Source: JAAYCI01 sp964370045
Lineage (GTDB): Bacteria; Bacillota; Clostridia; Oscillospirales; Ruminococcaceae
Direction: 5' to 3'
Length of the DNA stretch: 64,000 nucleotides
Assembly: GCA_964370045.1 (NCBI GenBank)
Contig: CAYJGZ010000001.1
Span: forward strand, 278,797 to 342,796
Part shown: positions 33,998 to 42,033 of the stretch, one piece after another
Position numbering within the stretch: position 1 is the first letter of the stretch
How the letters are laid out: each line of letters starts with the position of its first letter
The notes under the pieces: generated by a model
Database searches by the model: none
What the model was told of the DNA's origin: nothing
Seen by the model: the letters and a program-made list of their open reading frames with translations, nothing else
Program-made: the position numbers and the translations under genes

Positions 33998-34543
33998 TCA
34001 AAATTTTCTCGCACGATGCACACGTAAAATAGGCCTGTATATACCAAAAGAAAGCCTTTTATTTATGCGTATAAAATCCATTCGGTTAAATCGACCAAAG
34101 GACAAAACATCAAAATAAGATTTAAGCACCTTTACATAAAGTCCCGTGTTCTTAAAGCCGTTTTTGTTGTAAAACGCCTGTCTTTTTGCACGCTGTTCAT
34201 AGTTGTCTGCGCTTGCATCCACCGTCTCACTATTCAGCGTGATGGGCTTGCCCTTGTATTTTTTCTTTAATATGGAGAGAATTTTCGAGCCGTAACCCTT
34301 AGAGCGAATGTTGCCATCAACCGCAAAGTAAAGCAGGTACGCCATACGCTCTATCTCAATCACATGCGTGAAGCCCACAAAAACACCCTCGTCGTAGTAG
34401 GCGGTAAAGTCCGCGCGCCCCTTTTTTACGAGCAGAAGAAGATACCACATGGGTACAATCTCGTCTGCAGGAAAGGAAGCGTGCAAAAGTTCTTTGACAT
34501 TCTCGTACTCAGAAGAATTTTTCATCACTTTTTTTTCAAGCAT
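33998..34543 (-). CDS. GNAT-family N-acetyltransferase
   Basis: 181 residues. The acetyl-CoA binding motif is seen as LLYFAVDGNIRSKGYGSKIL (about residues 70-89), followed by a C-terminal region with QAFYNKNGFKNTG, a standard GNAT ending. The acceptor substrate is unknown. It has no operon partner: convergent with the SnoaL-like gene and separated from the transporter gene by a terminator. ATGGGGGACACTTGC upstream of the start contains the likely ribosome binding site. Confidence 0.82.
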   Translation of the reverse strand: MLEKKVMKNSSEYENVKELLHASFPADEIVPMWYLLLLVKKGRADFTAYYDEGVFVGFTHVIEIERMAYLLYFAVDGNIRSKGYGSKILSILKKKYKGKPITLNSETVDASADNYEQRAKRQAFYNKNGFKNTGLYVKVLKSYFDVLSFGRFNRMDFIRINKRLSFGIYRPILRVHRARKF

Positions 34544-34631
34544 GGCAAGTGTCCCCCATAAAACAAATAGTGTTTAATGTGCTAAGTATAGTATAGCATA
34601 CTATTATGTGTGAAGTGGAAAACAAACGTGA

Positions 34632-34668
34632 AAACCCCTCTAATGTATCAAATACATAAGAGGGGTTT
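34632..34668. terminator. Terminator of the grd transporter arm
   Basis: Stem 34632-34648 with 34652-34668: 17 bp with one mismatch and a 3-nt loop. It lies just beyond the stop of the minus-strand transporter gene. Confidence 0.75.
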
Positions 34669-34703
34669 GTGTGGCTGTAGAAGTGTGAATAAAAGCTTAG
34701 AGC

Positions 34704-35906
34704 TTATTCTTCACTTTGGGGCGCTTGCTCGCTTTGCAAGGTTTGCTCGCCCTGAGGTGTCGGGGCATCCTGAGCCGTCTGCTCAAGTATCTGCTCGTTC
34801 AAAGGCACCTTGTTTTTCTTGCTGAGGTACACCCTTTGGATGTTTCTGCCGATAATGAACACAAGCAGAATAATGCCCACGTAGCCGTTGATGCCGTAAA
34901 TGATATTTACAAGTCCGCTAAAGGGCAGCGCAAGGCCGATAAAGCAACCTGCGGCGGCTAAAATGGCGGTGGTGATGTAGAAGGGCTTTGTCTTTTCTTT
35001 TGTCCAGCGTGCGGAAACCTGCCACAGCAAAGGCACGGAGGTTGTAAATATACCCGCCATAATAATTATGGAGAATATTGTGCCAAATGCAGGGGTGATT
35101 TTATTTGCAATAATGAGAGAGGGAATATCCGCGCCTGCGACCTCGGGAAGGTATGCCAAAAATCCGAACATAAGAATTAGGCAGCCGAGGACAAAGCCCA
35201 AAGAGCCCAGCGAGGTGCCAAGACGGCCTTCCTTTGTGCTGTTGGTTTGTCCGCCCATAGCGGCAAGGAAGCCCGCGAGCCACAGCATACAAAATCCTAC
35301 ATAGGAGCTTGCGGAGGTAAGCCAGCTTGTGCCCACCTGGGTTACCTCAACTTCGCCGCTTTCGATTAAAGCCGCACCCTCAGCGATGCCGGAGGGGTTG
35401 GAGATAACAGCAAACAGGCCGATGCCCACCGAAATAAGAACGATAATGGGACCGATTTTGCCTATAACGTCCACTATTTTGCCAAGGCCCAGCATAACAA
35501 CACTGCCCGCAACCACAGCCATGGCAATGCCGCCAACATAGGTGGGCAGGCCATAGTGCTCGTTGAGTGTTGCGCCTGCGCCGCCTATCATGACAACGTA
35601 GCTCATGAACAAAAACGCAATGGAGAAGTAGTCGTAAAAAGCACCGATGTATTTGCCGCAGTAGTAGGTGTAAATTTGGTTGCCTTTGGTGATTTTTTCT
35701 CTTTTACCGGTGGCGATAAAGTCGCTACAAACATATACGAACACTATAAGGGTGGTAAGCCCCACCAGTATTCCACCGAAGCCGTAGGAGGTGAAGTACT
35801 GCATTATTTCCTGCCCTGTTGCAAATCCGGAGCCGATGAGAAACGCAATAACCGCACCTGCGATAGTAAAAACTCTTCCCAGCTTTACCTTTTTATTGCC
35901 AGTCAT
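34704..35906 (-). CDS. Membrane transporter of the YkvI-like type, linked to glycine reductase
   Basis: 400 residues with about ten to eleven predicted membrane helices and a hydrophilic, Gln/Glu-rich C-terminal tail (repeats of QxEQ). The start of helix 1 (FTIAGAVIAFLIGSGFATGQ) has the GxGxATGQE pattern of LeuT-fold secondary transporters, and YkvI-like proteins are the closest match I recall. It follows grdB on the same strand, so glycine, sarcosine or betaine uptake is a reasonable inference. Start is the ATG of MTGNKKVKLGR; the longer in-frame extension is not supported. Confidence 0.65.
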   Translation of the reverse strand: MTGNKKVKLGRVFTIAGAVIAFLIGSGFATGQEIMQYFTSYGFGGILVGLTTLIVFVYVCSDFIATGKREKITKGNQIYTYYCGKYIGAFYDYFSIAFLFMSYVVMIGGAGATLNEHYGLPTYVGGIAMAVVAGSVVMLGLGKIVDVIGKIGPIIVLISVGIGLFAVISNPSGIAEGAALIESGEVEVTQVGTSWLTSASSYVGFCMLWLAGFLAAMGGQTNSTKEGRLGTSLGSLGFVLGCLILMFGFLAYLPEVAGADIPSLIIANKITPAFGTIFSIIIMAGIFTTSVPLLWQVSARWTKEKTKPFYITTAILAAAGCFIGLALPFSGLVNIIYGINGYVGIILLVFIIGRNIQRVYLSKKNKVPLNEQILEQTAQDAPTPQGEQTLQSEQAPQSEE

Positions 35907-36185
35907 ATAATATACCCCTATTCTAATAATGCGTTTAGTGAAGGAATATGCTGCATCGCAAACTTTGAAATACAAAAAAATATAATAATACTCTCGTCAC
36001 AAATTGATTGTTGGTGGGACACAAGATATTTTCTTGAAATGTGCATTTTGTGTCGATGCTGATATAAAAAAGTGTGCCCTGCAAAAAAAAACATTCGTTT
36101 CCTGCAAGGCACACTCGTAATCAAGCAACAAGCCTAATGCGCAATATTATCTATTAAAGCCATGATTGCTGTATGTTGAAATAGA

Positions 36186-37493
36186 TTACTCAAACACAGT
36201 CTGTCCGTCAACCTCGGTGGTCAATGCGTCAAGAGCTTGCTTTACAATGTTCATACGAAGCTTGTAGCTCTCCTCTTCGCCGAGGGTGGGGTCGCCTATT
36301 GGATAAGGAATGCCAATGGCGGGAACAATTCTGTTTGCGCCTATTGTCAGCGAGATGGGTACCACTGTGCACACGTGCACTACGGGAATGCCAACTCTTT
36401 CAATCTCTTTTACCATCGTTGCACCGCAACGTGTACAGGTTCCTCAGGTGGAGGTGAGGATGACAGCGTCAACCCCATCAGAAAGTAGCTTCCTTGTGAA
36501 CTGTTCACCGAACACTTTGGAGTTGCCGGTGGAGGTGCCTGTGCCTGTGGTGGAGATGAAGTAGTTTACAAGCTCGCCAATTTCGCCCTGCTTTTCAAGT
36601 ACACGCAGTACATCCAGCGGTATAACGAGGTTGGGGTTCTCTGTAACAAAAGCCCTGTCGTAGCCGCCGTGCACTGTCATGAAGTCGTCGGGGCTCATGG
36701 TGTCCATGCCCTCGATGCTGTAAACGCCGTATTTTGTGGCGGAGGAGGACTCAATGCGGTCGGGGTTGCCTGTGGGCACAATGCCACCGGAGGTGACAAC
36801 CGCAATTTTTGCTTTCTTTATGTCCTTTATTGCGGGGTTCGGGGGCACACGGTCAAACTTGGGCATGGGATACTCGGTGGTGAAATCCTTGCCCGCCATC
36901 TTCAGAAGAAGCATGTCGATAGCTCTTGAAGAGCCTCTCTTTTCCGCAAAATAGTTCACACGGATGCCTCTTTCGATGTAGCCTTCCTCTGCGGGTGAAA
37001 GAATCTCCTCGCCCCTTGCCATCTTGGCAGCCAGCGCCGCAACCTTAGGCATGGACTTTCTCATGTCGGCGGCGGAATCGCCCGTCTCGATGATGTGAAG
37101 GTCCTTTTTGTACATGTCAACACCGGGGTTTTCGATGTACATGCCTGTCACCACGGGAATGCCCAGCTCCTTCTCAACAGCCAGAGCAATCATGCCGCAC
37201 GCAACGCCGTAGCGGCCTGCGTTGAAAGCGGGGCCCGCAACAAAAAGCGCAGGTTCGTACTTTTTAATCATGTCGATAAGTGTGGCTTTTGCCTCCTCGA
37301 GGTTTTCGCCAAAGTAGCTGTCGCCGCAAATTGCGGTGGCAACAACCTCAAACTCCTCACCCAAAGCTGTTTGCAGTGCAAGCCCCGGGCCTACTGTGCC
37401 CTCTCTGATTTCGGGCGGTGTATCTGCTTTTTCTTCGCCGCCAATGCCGGCAAAAAAGTTGTTTATGTAATGAACTACTTTAATTTTACCCAT
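36186..37493 (-). CDS. grdB: Glycine reductase complex component B, selenocysteine subunit (GrdB type)
   Basis: A 435-residue selenoprotein. An in-frame TGA at 36444-36446 is decoded as selenocysteine 350, in the context STUGTCTRCGATM, exactly the UxxCxxC site of GrdB and the related sarcosine and betaine subunits. Reading through it gives the normal length and the conserved C-terminus (PAIGIPYPIGDPTL). Component B activates the amino substrate as a Schiff base and passes a carboxymethyl group to the GrdA selenol. GrdB, GrdF and GrdH are close, so glycine rather than sarcosine or betaine specificity is inferred from the adjacent grdE. GTAAGGAGG precedes the start. Confidence 0.93.
36444..36446 (-). 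other. Selenocysteine codon (UGA) of grdB
   Basis: TGA on the minus strand in frame with both halves of the GrdB protein. Annotated because gene callers split grdB here. Confidence 0.93.
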
Positions 37494-37586
37494 TATAAAC
37501 AGGTCCTCCTTACTTTATGGTGTAAAGCGTGAGCGTAAAGGGCAGCTTTTAGCGATTTTATGCGCTGCTAATACTGCCAAAACAAG

Positions 37587-38870
37587 TTAATAGCCTCGTG
37601 CCGCAAGCTTGTTAAAGCCGTTTGCTATGGTGGAAGCAATGATAATTTGAAGCTCTGCCTCAATGCTGCCGTCGGGCTTTAGGCTGCCCTCGTAGCCGCC
37701 AATCATCGTCTCAACAAACTCGAGTGTGCCTATTACACGGTCCATCGGGGGGAAGTTGATGATTACATTGCCCTGGCCGCAAGATACAAGCGCATCCGCC
37801 TCTTCCACTGCGTCCGCTAAGGACTGAGACTTGCCGTCGCGTCCCGGGAACTCGTCTGTGATAAGCACAACGCTTATTCCCTTTTTGGAGACCTTGCGGC
37901 AGTTCATCATGAGGTCGGTGTCGGGGTTGCCATAGCCTTCCTCGGTGATAAGCACGCCGTCCACTCCCATGAACTCGGCAAGCTTTGCCACCATGTCGGA
38001 GCAACGCTCCTTGTCCGCAAGGAACACGTTCTCATTTGTGAGGATAACACCCATGAAGTTGATGTCCTTGCCGTGGCGCTCGTAAAGGTCGTGTATAACG
38101 GGGTTGTAAAGGTGGTGGTAGGTGGTCACCTTGTCACAAGGAGCAACGCAGTTGCCGCTGACGATAGCGCCGTCCATAATCTCGGTGGGGTACATGATGG
38201 TGGGCACTATCTGCTTTGCGTCTACACCATAGTAGTAGGTGTCGTGCAAAAGACCCTGCGACTGTAGCATGTGAACATAGGCAACCTTGGGCAGCTCGGG
38301 GTACTGTGCAATCTGCTCAAGCAAAGGCTTTGTCTCGTATGTAACAACCTCGTCAGGTTCTATGTTTCTGCCGGCTTCGCCTATGTAAGCCGCAACCTTT
38401 AGGCCTGCCATTCTGCCTGCTGTCTCGTAGTCGTGTGTCTCAAGGCCCTCCTTGGGCTCGATGACAACGCACACGTTGAGTGTCTGAGAGAAGGGGGTGT
38501 ACTTTGCGGTCTCACCGCTCATGTCGATGATGCCCTCCTGAAAGCCCACAATTTTGCCACAGGTGATGACGGTAGCGCCCACCAGTGCGTGGGTGCGGCC
38601 GCTGCCAACTTCGGCTACTTTGTTGAGGCTACCGGGGAACATAGCACCACCCGATACTTTCACACGAGGCTCAAGAACGTCCTTTACGGGCGCAATTCGT
38701 GTGGACTCGCCCGGCTTTGCAAGCTCTACGGTGGCACCTATCAGGCGCGCATCCTCCAAAACGAGCTTTTCAATTTCGTCCTTGTTTACGTACAAAACGC
38801 CCTTTTCTACCTTCGTTTCGCTCGCAAACTGCACGTCATTGATTAGAATTTTGCCGATTTCCAGTTTCAA
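37587..38870 (-). CDS. grdE: Glycine reductase component B proprotein (GrdE)
   Basis: 427 residues. GrdE is cleaved autocatalytically into two chains, leaving a pyruvoyl group from a cysteine; the expected site is seen as IVSGNCVAPCDK, with Cys241. The pyruvoyl group is thought to hold the substrate amine for the selenocysteine of GrdB. TTG start with AAGGAGGAATTCG upstream. It lies 93 bp before grdB on the same strand. Confidence 0.93.
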   Translation of the reverse strand: MKLEIGKILINDVQFASETKVEKGVLYVNKDEIEKLVLEDARLIGATVELAKPGESTRIAPVKDVLEPRVKVSGGAMFPGSLNKVAEVGSGRTHALVGATVITCGKIVGFQEGIIDMSGETAKYTPFSQTLNVCVVIEPKEGLETHDYETAGRMAGLKVAAYIGEAGRNIEPDEVVTYETKPLLEQIAQYPELPKVAYVHMLQSQGLLHDTYYYGVDAKQIVPTIMYPTEIMDGAIVSGNCVAPCDKVTTYHHLYNPVIHDLYERHGKDINFMGVILTNENVFLADKERCSDMVAKLAEFMGVDGVLITEEGYGNPDTDLMMNCRKVSKKGISVVLITDEFPGRDGKSQSLADAVEEADALVSCGQGNVIINFPPMDRVIGTLEFVETMIGGYEGSLKPDGSIEAELQIIIASTIANGFNKLAARGY

Positions 38871-39012
38871 AACGAATTCCTCCTTATCTTATAAATGTTT
38901 AAGGTAATACCGCATAATTACCGTGCGGCACTGCCTTGAGAAAACTTTGCAAAACACGAAGCCTGGGAATGTGCTTAAAGCTTGTTGTGGTCGGCACATC
39001 CGATGCTTTGCG

Positions 39013-39429
39013 CTATACCGTTGCGGTGCCTGCGCCTTTGGACAGGCTGTCTACATATCTTGTTATAAAAGACAAATCAACTGTCTTGAAATCTTCTTTT
39101 ATGGAGTCAGACCAGCCGGGCAAGCTCTTTCCTCTGAAAAACTTTTCCGCCGCGTCTATGGCGCTTTCGATGAGCAGTGCGCTGTTCATCACGTCGTCCT
39201 TGCTTGCAGGTATGCTTTCCAGCACAATAGACTTATATGGGGTCTGGTTCGGCTTTAAGCTTCCCGCCATGGGATGGCTGAGTAGCTTGTGTCCCATATG
39301 GATGTAGTCCCGCGCCTTGAAAAGCACATCCATGTAACTGCCGCTTTCCAAAAAAACCGTAGTCAGCTTGTCACGGCAGTATTCGTCTGCTTTGCTGTTG
39401 TTTGTAATCAAAACAGGTAGGGATTTCAC
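39013..39429 (-). CDS. grdX: GrdX family protein
   Basis: 138 residues, beginning MKSLPVLITNNSKADEYCRD. GrdX is a small protein encoded at the start of many grd operons; its role is unknown. Here it heads the leftward grd arm (grdX-grdE-grdB-transporter). Start is GTG 39429 with AAAAGGAG seven bases upstream; the longer in-frame extension is not supported. The 142-bp gap to grdE has no other gene. Confidence 0.85.
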   Translation of the reverse strand: MKSLPVLITNNSKADEYCRDKLTTVFLESGSYMDVLFKARDYIHMGHKLLSHPMAGSLKPNQTPYKSIVLESIPASKDDVMNSALLIESAIDAAEKFFRGKSLPGWSDSIKEDFKTVDLSFITRYVDSLSKGAGTATV

Positions 39430-39483
39430 TGCTGTTCTCCTTTTGTGGGAATCATATGCCATAAATGAACAGGTATATGCTGT

Positions 39484-39493
39484 GAACGCGTTT
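39484..39493. promoter_or_regulatory. grd palindrome site 1
   Basis: GAACGCGTTT, nine of ten bases of the repeated GAACRYGTTC palindrome; 55 bp before the grdX start on its upstream side. Confidence 0.45.
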
Positions 39494-39519
39494 GGTTTGT
39501 GTGAAGTTGAGATGGATAT

Positions 39520-39529
39520 GAACACGTTC
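39520..39529. promoter_or_regulatory. grd palindrome site 2
   Basis: GAACACGTTC, 36 bp from site 1 (start to start), same family. Confidence 0.5.
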
Positions 39530-39654
39530 TAAAAATACACGTTGATGTATACACAAGACAAATATAAAGCAAATATTCTATTGACATTTGTTATAATAAC
39601 ATAATGGAACAAGCGGTGTCAAGCAATGTGTTAAAAAAATATCGCTATCATTCG

Positions 39655-39664
39655 GAACGCGTTC
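39655..39664. promoter_or_regulatory. grd palindrome site 3
   Basis: GAACGCGTTC, a perfect self-complementary decamer, 65 bp upstream of the -35 box of the trxB promoter. Confidence 0.55.
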
Positions 39665-39729
39665 GGTTTGATTTTATCGAAAAAGAAAGCTCTTGAAAAA
39701 CGCTTGTGCAAAGAGTGAAAAATTAGCTC

Positions 39730-39758
39730 TTGACAAAGCGAAAATTAGATAGTAGTAT
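39730..39758 (+). promoter_or_regulatory. Promoter of trxB-trxA (rightward grd arm)
   Basis: TTGACA (39730-39735, perfect) and TAGTAT (39753-39758) are 17 bp apart, leaving a leader of about 270 nt before trxB. Confidence 0.6.
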
Positions 39759-40032
39759 TACCTTGGTTTTACATAACATTCAATGAAACTGTCCTGTGAC
39801 TGCGCGCACATATCGTGGCGGAGGTTTAAGGGCTGATTGTAGTATACAATGGCCAAAATCTTTGCAATGCTTGGTGTGAACTTAGGTAAAAATGTATAGT
39901 TGGCACGTTTGTGGAAGCTGCATTTTGAAAGTTGCATAAACAGGGTTTTACATAAAATGTAAATTGTAAAGCTCAAAAAAGGCATATCGTAATAAAAAGT
40001 TAAAATTTTGTTAAAAGAAAGGATGTTGTGCC

Positions 40033-40968
40033 ATGGGACATGTTTATGACACAATAATAGTAGGTGCGGGGCCCGCAGGGCTTTCAGCCGGCGTGTATTG
40101 CGGAAGGGCAAAGCTGGACACACTTATTATAGAAAAAACAAAGACCGGCGGACAGATTGTTATCACAGACGACATCGAGAACTACCCCGGCGGCATCGAG
40201 CACGAGAGCGGCCCCTCGCTGATAGCACGTATGGTGGAGCAGTGCGACCGCTTCAACGTAAAGCGCACCTCGGACACTATCGAGGACATGCAGCTGGAGG
40301 GCGACGTGAAAATCCTAAAGGGAATTAAGGAAGAATACAGCGCAAAGACGGTGATTTTTGCACCCGGCGCAATTCTTCGTCCCATCGGATGCCCCGGCGA
40401 AAAGGAGCTTACGGGCAAGGGCGTTTCCTACTGCGCTACTTGCGATGCAAACTTCTTTGAGGAAATGGAAGTGTACGTTGTGGGCGGCGGCGACAGCGCT
40501 GTTGAGGAGGCCGTGTACCTCACAAAGTTTGCCCGCAAGGTAACCATAGTGCACCGCAGGGATGCACTGCGTGCTGTTAAGTCCATTCAGGACAAGGCGT
40601 TTGAGAACCCCAAGATAGAGTTTTTGTGGGACACCGTGGTGGAGGAGCTCAAGGGCGACGGCCTTTTGGAGAGCATTGTGTTTAAGAACACAAAGACGGG
40701 CGAGCTCACCGAGGTGCAGGCACCCGAGGAGGACGGCACATTCGGCGTGTTCGTGTTCATCGGCTTCGACCCACAGACGCAGTTCCTCGAGGGTCACATC
40801 ACGCTTGAAAACAGCTTTGTTATCACCGATGAGGATATGCGCACAAATATTCCCGGTGTTTTTGCGGCGGGCGACTGCCGTAAGAAGTCTGTAAAGCAGG
40901 TTGTTACAGCCGCGGCCGATGGTGCGATAGCGGCCATTCACGCAAACAATTATATTGAAGGGGTGTAG
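40033..40968 (+). CDS. trxB: Thioredoxin reductase
   Basis: 311 residues, an NADPH-dependent flavoprotein. It has the FAD-binding GAGPAGLSAGVYCGRA near the N-terminus, the redox-active YCATCDA (about 135-141), the NADPH motif GGGDSAVEEA and the C-terminal FAD motif VFAAGDCR. In this locus it would recycle thioredoxin, which reduces the selenenyl-sulfide of GrdA after each glycine reductase turnover. AAAAGAAAGGA precedes ATG 40033. Confidence 0.96.
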   Translation: MGHVYDTIIVGAGPAGLSAGVYCGRAKLDTLIIEKTKTGGQIVITDDIENYPGGIEHESGPSLIARMVEQCDRFNVKRTSDTIEDMQLEGDVKILKGIKEEYSAKTVIFAPGAILRPIGCPGEKELTGKGVSYCATCDANFFEEMEVYVVGGGDSAVEEAVYLTKFARKVTIVHRRDALRAVKSIQDKAFENPKIEFLWDTVVEELKGDGLLESIVFKNTKTGELTEVQAPEEDGTFGVFVFIGFDPQTQFLEGHITLENSFVITDEDMRTNIPGVFAAGDCRKKSVKQVVTAAADGAIAAIHANNYIEGV

Positions 40969-40974
40969 AAAATT

Positions 40975-41292
40975 ATGGTAGAGCTTAATAAGGATAATTT
41001 CGAGCAGGAAGTGCTTCAGTGCACAGACACAGTATTTGTGGACTTTTGCGGCGATGGCTGCGTGCCCTGCGAGGCGATAAAGCCCTTTGTGCACGAGATG
41101 GCAGAAAAGTACGATGGCAAGATGAAGTTTGCCATGCTCAACACCACCAAGGCTCGCCGTCTTGCCATTGGCCAGAAGGTAATGGGTCTGCCCGTTATGG
41201 CTATTTACAAGGGTGGCGAAAAGGTGGAGGAGCTCGTCAAGGACGACGTGACAGAGCAGAACATCACCGCACTTATCGAAAAGTACATCTAA
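40975..41292 (+). CDS. trxA: Thioredoxin with GCVPC active site
   Basis: 105 residues with the thioredoxin fold. The usual WCGPC active site is replaced by GCVPC (about 24-28), a variant associated with glycine reductase loci. The cis-proline is present in MGLPVMAIYKGG. It follows trxB by 6 bp. It is the presumed electron donor to GrdA. The change next to the cysteines should alter redox potential and partner choice compared with housekeeping thioredoxin. Confidence 0.92.
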   Translation: MVELNKDNFEQEVLQCTDTVFVDFCGDGCVPCEAIKPFVHEMAEKYDGKMKFAMLNTTKARRLAIGQKVMGLPVMAIYKGGEKVEELVKDDVTEQNITALIEKYI

Positions 41293-41307
41293 GTGCACAC
41301 CTAATCG

Positions 41308-41317
41308 GAACGTGTTC
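41308..41317. promoter_or_regulatory. grd palindrome site 4
   Basis: GAACGTGTTC within the longer palindrome CGGAACGTGTTCCG (41306-41319), in the trxA-grdA gap. A T6 run follows on the plus strand, but the stem would have almost no loop, so a protein site is likelier than a terminator. Confidence 0.5.
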
Positions 41318-41353
41318 CGGCTTTTTTACAAAGCATGATGTCACACATCGCAA

Positions 41354-41363
41354 GAACGCGTTC
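41354..41363. promoter_or_regulatory. grd palindrome site 5
   Basis: GAACGCGTTC, identical to site 3, 32 bp upstream of the -35 box of the candidate grdA promoter. Confidence 0.55.
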
Positions 41364-41395
41364 GCCAAATAATTTGCAAAACGCATGAGGGTGCT

Positions 41396-41424
41396 TTGGG
41401 CACTGCTTGTGTTTTGAAAATAAT
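41396..41424 (+). promoter_or_regulatory. Candidate grdA promoter
   Basis: AATAAT (41419-41424) is a good -10 element; TTGGGC (41396-41401), 17 bp upstream, is a weak -35, compatible with activation from the palindrome just upstream. Confidence 0.4.
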
Positions 41425-41452
41425 ACTCTTAAGGAAAGGAGAAACGAGAGAT

Positions 41453-41917
41453 ATGTTGTCTAACAAGAAGATTATTGCGATAGGCGATAGAGACGGCGTG
41501 CCCGGCCCCGCAATCGACGCTTGCGTTGAAGCTGCTGGTGCTGAGGTAGTGTTCTCCACTACCGAGTGCTTCGTCTGAACAGCCGCAGGCGCAATGGACC
41601 TCGAAAACCAGCGTAGGGTTAAAGAGCTCACCGAAAAGTACGGCCCTGAGAACATCGTTGTGGTACTTGGTGCCGCAGAGGGTGAAGCATCAGGCCTTGC
41701 AGCGGAAACCGTTACGGCGGGCGACCCCACCTTTGCAGGTCCATTGACAGGAGTCTCGTTGGGACTCAAGGTATTTCACATTTGCGAGGATGAAGTGAAG
41801 AGCGAAATCCCCGAGGATGTGTACGACGAACAAGTCAGCATGATGGAAATGGTGCTGGACGTGGACGAAATCGCTTCGGAAATGAAGCCTATTCGTGAGC
41901 AGCACAGCAAATATTAA
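41453..41917 (+). CDS. grdA: Glycine reductase component A, selenoprotein GrdA
   Basis: A 154-residue selenoprotein with an in-frame TGA at 41576-41578 (residue 42) in the diagnostic context ECFVUTAAGAMDLENQ. The selenol carries the carboxymethyl group from component B to component C, which releases acetyl phosphate, and is then reduced by thioredoxin. The N-terminal KKIIAIGDRDGVPGPA is typical. AAGGAAAGGAG precedes the ATG. Its own promoter and palindrome suggest it is made in excess over the other subunits. Confidence 0.97.
41576..41578 (+). other. Selenocysteine codon (UGA) of grdA
   Basis: The TGA sits between FV and TAAGAMD, the invariant GrdA selenocysteine context. A bacterial SECIS hairpin should lie in the next ~40 nt; the GCCGCAGGCGC stretch at 41581-41591 is rich enough to form one, but I did not fold it. 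Confidence 0.95.
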
Positions 41918-42033
41918 GTGAACACGTCGGCACAAATGACGGTAACGACGCAGTAGCGGCCGAGCCTCATTTGTGCCGTACTTGGTTGTGACAAGCAATA
42001 ATATATAATATAAGGATGTAAGGAGCTCTTTTT

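Larger units (their letters stand above)
39430..40032. promoter_or_regulatory. Divergent control region between the two grd arms
   Basis: These 603 bases hold no gene. They contain three palindromes of the GAACRYGTTC family (39484, 39520, 39655), one clear rightward promoter (39730-39758) and a separate perfect palindrome TTTACAT-AAA-ATGTAAA at 39947-39963. The sequence is much richer in A and T than its surroundings. I looked for a tandem glycine riboswitch, which precedes some glycine-metabolism operons, and did not recognise one. Confidence 0.6.

Noticed and set aside
36186..37493. grdB appearing as two separate open frames
   Set aside because: The break is a single TGA in the UxxCxxC context of GrdB, with normal total length; it is a selenocysteine codon, not a frameshift or pseudogene.
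39430..40032. Tandem glycine riboswitch upstream of trxB or grdX
   Set aside because: I looked for its conserved paired architecture in this long leader and did not recognise it; a covariance-model search would decide.
41396..41917. grdA appearing truncated by TGA
   Set aside because: The TGA lies in the invariant GrdA selenocysteine motif before TAAGAMDLENQ and selA, selB and selC are adjacent.
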